Assembly: GCA_017441925.1 (NCBI GenBank)
Contig: JAFRUE010000008.1
Coordinates: forward strand, 1-64,000
From: Bacillota bacterium
GTDB taxonomy: Bacteria > Bacillota > Clostridia > Lachnospirales > Bianqueaceae
DNA: 64,000 nucleotides
Reading direction: 5' to 3'
The translations under genes were made by a program, and so were the position numbers. Positions within the stretch are counted from its first letter, which is position 1, and every line of letters starts with the position of its first letter. Under the pieces are notes generated by a model that was not told the origin of the DNA, did not search any database, and worked only from the letters and a program-made list of their open reading frames with translations. Of the stretch, positions 63,520 through 64,000 are shown piece after piece.

Positions 63520-64000
63520 GGGAGGCCCTCCTTTCCGCCAGTTTGCGGATGTATTCCGGGGGGTCTACTTTGGGAGCCCGCGGATCCAGCAGCCAGGTCC
63601 TGGCCTTGTGTGTCGGAGAAACTTCGAAGAACGGCGGCCTTTCGATATAGTCGATTTCAAGCGCATAGGGATTGCGCGGGGCGAAAGCGTCCCCGACGAT
63701 GCCCTCGTGCAGGATCGGCGGCGTACCGGCAATCGAATACAGATCTTCGCCCTTGATGCCGAGCTGCGGCAGAGAACTCAGCAGAGCCCAGGTATACGGA
63801 TGCCGAGGATCGTAGAAAAGCTCTTCGCAGGTCGCGACTTCAATGATGTCACCGGCGTACATAACCGCGATGCGGTCCGCGATATTCGCTACGACACCCA
63901 GATCGTGCGTGATATAAATGGTCGTCAGATGGTATTTCTTCTGCAGGCCGCGGATCAGGTCCAGGATCTGTGCCTGGATCGTGACGTCGAGAGCCGTTGT
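63512..64000 (-). CDS. Oligopeptide ABC transporter ATPase, OppD type (partial)
   Basis: The C-terminal 162 residues of a second peptide-transporter ATPase; the N-terminus with Walker A lies beyond the window. The visible frame opens at [13 protein letters not shown], just after Walker B, then has the H-loop [12 protein letters not shown] and the OppD-type C-domain ([21 protein letters not shown]). It pairs with the OppF-like protein, overlapping its start by 8 bases. The usual cysteine motif near the GDAFAPR block is replaced (FAPRNPYAL), so the [4Fe-4S] site seen in some OppD proteins is not evident. Confidence 0.92.
   Translation of the reverse strand, partial: TTALDVTIQAQILDLIRGLQKKYHLTTIYITHDLGVVANIADRIAVMYAGDIIEVATCEELFYDPRHPYTWALLSSLPQLGIKGEDLYSIAGTPPILHEGIVGDAFAPRNPYALEIDYIERPPFFEVSPTHKARTWLLDPRAPKVDPPEYIRKLAERRASHA

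Overview
The window looks like a chromosomal segment of a Gram-positive Clostridia bacterium, most likely Lachnospiraceae or a close relative. The evidence is: strong AGGAGG-type ribosome sites on almost every gene; near-consensus TTGACA/TATAAT promoters; a SCIFF (six cysteines in forty-five) peptide with its radical SAM maturase, which is typical of Clostridia; a YolD-like protein beside a Y-family polymerase; LplABC-type sugar transporters without their own ATPase; and a CIRCE element. No prophage, insertion sequence, tRNA or CRISPR array was seen. Base composition was judged by eye as moderately GC-rich and was not computed.

Layout. 1-180 is the 5S rRNA at the end of an rRNA operon. 265-2254 (minus) holds a cupin protein and an HtrA-type protease. 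2480-9077 (plus) is a sugar-acid module: an IlvD/EDD dehydratase, a DHDPS-family aldolase, two permeases and a solute-binding lipoprotein. 9236-15401 (minus) is a six-gene run: IMP cyclohydrolase (PurO type), stand-alone AICAR formyltransferase, dipeptide epimerase, HAD phosphatase, GH2 beta-glucuronidase and a lipoprotein. After a gene-free stretch comes a putative PD-(D/E)xK nuclease (minus). 16897-25700 (plus) carries a sugar isomerase, an oxidoreductase, lysA, a YdcF-like protein, asnA, a GH29 fucosidase, and a GH105 / oligogalacturonate-lyase pair for pectin fragments. 25826-28602 has a conserved unknown, an MscS channel and a second GH29 fucosidase.

28794-32043 is a compact five-gene operon: XRE repressor, ImmA/IrrE-type protease, a 93-aa unknown, Y-family DNA polymerase and YolD-like protein. 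It looks like a repressor/protease-controlled translesion synthesis cassette. It is followed by an MBL-fold hydrolase, an Hsp20 gene under a CIRCE element, gdhA and birA. 36320-43757 (minus) contains the SCIFF maturase and precursor, a lipoprotein with an HExxH motif, an Orn/Lys/Arg decarboxylase, a TPR membrane protein and an amidohydrolase. 43938-55315 (plus) has a ferredoxin-type aldo/keto reductase, a four-gene Gld-like ABC export set, an FGGY kinase with araD, and a cohesin-like membrane protein paired with a rhomboid-like protein that lacks the catalytic motif.

55395-64000 has an internally deleted GH113 gene, a purine permease, a MerR regulator fused to an RDD membrane domain with its own MerR-type operator, a MATE transporter, a gene-poor repeat-rich stretch, a cold-shock gene with a long structured leader, and the end of an oligopeptide transporter operon with an NlpC/P60 peptidase.

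Overall the window suggests a plant- or host-glycan user: pectin, glucuronide and fucoside hydrolases, sugar-acid and arabinose catabolism and murein-peptide recycling sit between housekeeping amino-acid and purine genes. The most unusual items are the polymerase cassette, the SCIFF locus with its neighbouring metallopeptidase-like lipoprotein, the MerR-RDD fusion and the cohesin/pseudo-rhomboid pair.
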